A stretch of 43,173 nt of DNA from a virus. The DNA is taken from IMG/VR virus record IMGVR_UViG_3300043470_000527, positions 1 through 43,173 of that record; one strand, given 5' to 3'. A program made the translations under genes and the position numbers. Below the pieces are notes generated by a model, which saw nothing but the letters and a program-made list of their open reading frames with translations, made no database searches and was not told the origin of the DNA. This document shows, in pieces, positions 41,847-43,173 of the stretch (the stretch's first letter is position 1; each line of letters opens with the position of its first letter).

Positions 41847-42773
41847 TTAGATCACCATTAAATCAAATCGTTTGTAATCCTGTAGGAATGAATCTACTAG
41901 TAGGTTTCCCGATCCCAATGATATTGAATCCGAATACTGAATATCAAAGGATTCGTTCTTTACAGACTTGAGTCCCTTATTTCTATAATTAAAATCTGCA
42001 CATCTTAAGTCTTCTACTATAAGAATGGCTGCTTCTCTAATGTCTTCTGGAACATACTTCCATCCAAATTCTCCACGAACTAGGTATGTGCTGTTCTTTT
42101 CAAAAACTCCATACGGATCTAGAATTCTAAATGGCGTAGATTCTGAAACATTTGTTCCAACATCATATACTTTTAAGTGATACTTGCTTTTTGATACTGA
42201 TACTGGATAATCTAATAAGTTAATTTCTGGATCTGCTGTTACGTCATATACAATTTCGTCATCTTTAACAATCTTGTCATATGTTTCAATTCTTTCACCA
42301 ATGTAAAGGGTGTCTGCGTTTTGACCATATGTTAGGATGCTTTTGTATTCAAAATTAAACTTATCATTTGTTATCTTATTAATTAAAAATCTTGCTCGTT
42401 TTTCGAGTCTTTCTAGGTCTGATCTTTTTATTTGACCAGAGCCAGTTGGGGTGGAGCTAATAGTTAAGCCAAGCTCTGAGGCTAATTCATCAATATTACA
42501 GTATGGTCTAACTAGTGATGCAAAAAGAATATCTTCTGAGTAAGATCCTGCATCCACAATCTGTAAATCAATTTGTAGTTTTCTATCATATGCTGTAATA
42601 TCTGATGGGATATCAATAGAAAAATTTACCCCAGAAATTAAAGTTGCCTCATCTGCAAAGAGAACCTCATTAAAATCTAAGTCTGTGATAGTATAAACAA
42701 CAGAGTCAGTACCTGCTGGGGCAGTATATGTAATACTTAGTTCTTCCCCATCGGTTCTGAGGTATTCCTTCAT
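41847..42773 (-). CDS. Head-tail adaptor with extra N-terminal domain (308 aa)
   Basis: Residues 100-308 fit a head-tail adaptor (SPP1 gp15/HK97 gp6-like): helical CNIDELASELGL, LERLEKRARFLINKITNDKF, and the C-terminal PEDIREAAILIVEDLRCADF with FLQDYKRFDLMVI. Residues 1-95 are an extra beta-sandwich-like domain (LSITYTAPAGTDSVVYTITD, DITAYDRKLQIDLQIVD) not usual for the family. In the middle, YGQNADTLYIGERIETYDKI is the beta-hairpin part of adaptors. It would form a ring under the portal. It lies directly after the partial head-region gene. Confidence 0.7.
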   Translation of the reverse strand: MKEYLRTDGEELSITYTAPAGTDSVVYTITDLDFNEVLFADEATLISGVNFSIDIPSDITAYDRKLQIDLQIVDAGSYSEDILFASLVRPYCNIDELASELGLTISSTPTGSGQIKRSDLERLEKRARFLINKITNDKFNFEYKSILTYGQNADTLYIGERIETYDKIVKDDEIVYDVTADPEINLLDYPVSVSKSKYHLKVYDVGTNVSESTPFRILDPYGVFEKNSTYLVRGEFGWKYVPEDIREAAILIVEDLRCADFNYRNKGLKSVKNESFDIQYSDSISLGSGNLLVDSFLQDYKRFDLMVI

Positions 42774-42774
42774 T

Positions 42775-43173
42775 TTATAAATCTACTCCATAAAAGAACG
42801 CAAGTTCTTCTGGCGTAGCCTCCCTTACTTCTTCTTTTGCTCTTCTAATTATATCGTCAGCTTGTGCTTTTGATAACAACTTAAAAGGCTCTTCAAATGT
42901 GAATACTATTCCGTTTCCAACATTTAAAGCACCTCTTGGGTGAACCATCTTTAACAAAACTTTTTCTTGTTTCTTTTCAGTAGGCTCTTCTTTAGTTAAA
43001 ACCTCTACCTGAGTCTCTGTTTTATCTGCTTCTTTATAGTCAAAGGCTTTATCAATGGCATCAAGGATTTCTTGATCAGATAAACCAGTTTCTTTAATGG
43101 CATTTAAGAGCTCAATCTTTTTTGAATTCTTTTGTGTTTCAATTCCTAAAACTTTACAAATAGATTTTAGTTC
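42775..43173 (-). CDS. Head-region protein with HeH/LEM-like start, cut by right edge
   Basis: The reading frame is open from the right edge to the stop at 42775 (132 residues visible; no start in the window). The visible start reads ELKSICKVLGIETQKNSKK then IELLNAIKE, a HeH/LEM or Rho-N-like helical motif that often serves as a short binding module. An acidic linker rich in Glu, Lys and Thr (about 65 residues) follows, then LNVGNGIVFTFEEPFKLL and a final helix EVREATPEELAFFYGVDL. A TTG at 42957 would give only the last 60 residues, but the longer open frame is more plausible. Its position before the head-tail adaptor suggests a capsid-associated protein. Confidence 0.6.
   Translation of the reverse strand, partial: ELKSICKVLGIETQKNSKKIELLNAIKETGLSDQEILDAIDKAFDYKEADKTETQVEVLTKEEPTEKKQEKVLLKMVHPRGALNVGNGIVFTFEEPFKLLSKAQADDIIRRAKEEVREATPEELAFFYGVDL

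Noticed and set aside
1-43173. tRNA or rRNA genes, integrase, insertion sequences
   Set aside because: Gaps between genes are at most about 110 bases and none holds a cloverleaf-like sequence; no transposase or integrase motifs were seen.

Overview
This window is part of the genome of a tailed, siphovirus-type double-stranded DNA phage. Every gene I can support lies on the minus strand, so the window reads functionally from right to left. Genes are tightly packed with ATGA, TAATG or TAGTG stop/start overlaps, and the DNA is AT-rich by eye. Strong AGGAG-type ribosome binding sites and sigma70/sigmaA-type promoters point to an ordinary bacterial host. A phage-encoded DnaE polymerase, a Cas4-like nuclease, a RecA-like protein and the overall head-to-tail gene order remind me of AT-rich relatives of actinobacteriophages. 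That host guess is weak and rests on memory of protein families, not on a search.

Layout in direction of transcription. (1) 43173-39947, head-tail junction: a head-region protein cut by the window edge, head-tail adaptor, stopper-like protein, HK97-gp10-like protein and tail-terminator-like protein. (2) 39868-32287, tail core: major tail protein with its own control signals, two tail assembly chaperones joined by a -1 ribosomal frameshift at CCCAAAC, and a 2035-residue tape measure protein with an M23 peptidase domain. (3) 32287-14323, tail tip and fibres: a distal-tail-like protein, a 1421-residue mosaic tip protein and a run of beta-rich structural proteins, many carrying FN3-like domains or a recurring small beta module marked by 'HGL'. 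A strong promoter near 15.0 kb drives a small coiled-coil protein and may start the left-hand operon. (4) 14348-10290: HNH endonuclease, metallophosphoesterase, zinc-ribbon and helix-turn-helix proteins, small unknowns and a DnaB-type helicase. (5) 10269-941, replication and recombination: DnaG-type primase, an SSB-like protein with its own consensus promoter, DNA polymerase III alpha, MazG-like pyrophosphohydrolase, RecA-like recombinase, a possible Hjc-like nuclease, Cas4-like nuclease, zinc-finger protein, RuvC-like resolvase and a 56-residue HTH protein. (6) A glycosyltransferase runs off the left edge.

Together the genes describe a phage that builds much of its own replisome (helicase, primase, SSB, DnaE polymerase), carries recombination and junction-resolving enzymes, and assembles a long non-contractile tail with an elaborate tip. 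No lysis genes, capsid, portal, terminase, integrase, tRNA, rRNA or CRISPR array were seen. No gene-free stretch exceeds about 110 bases.
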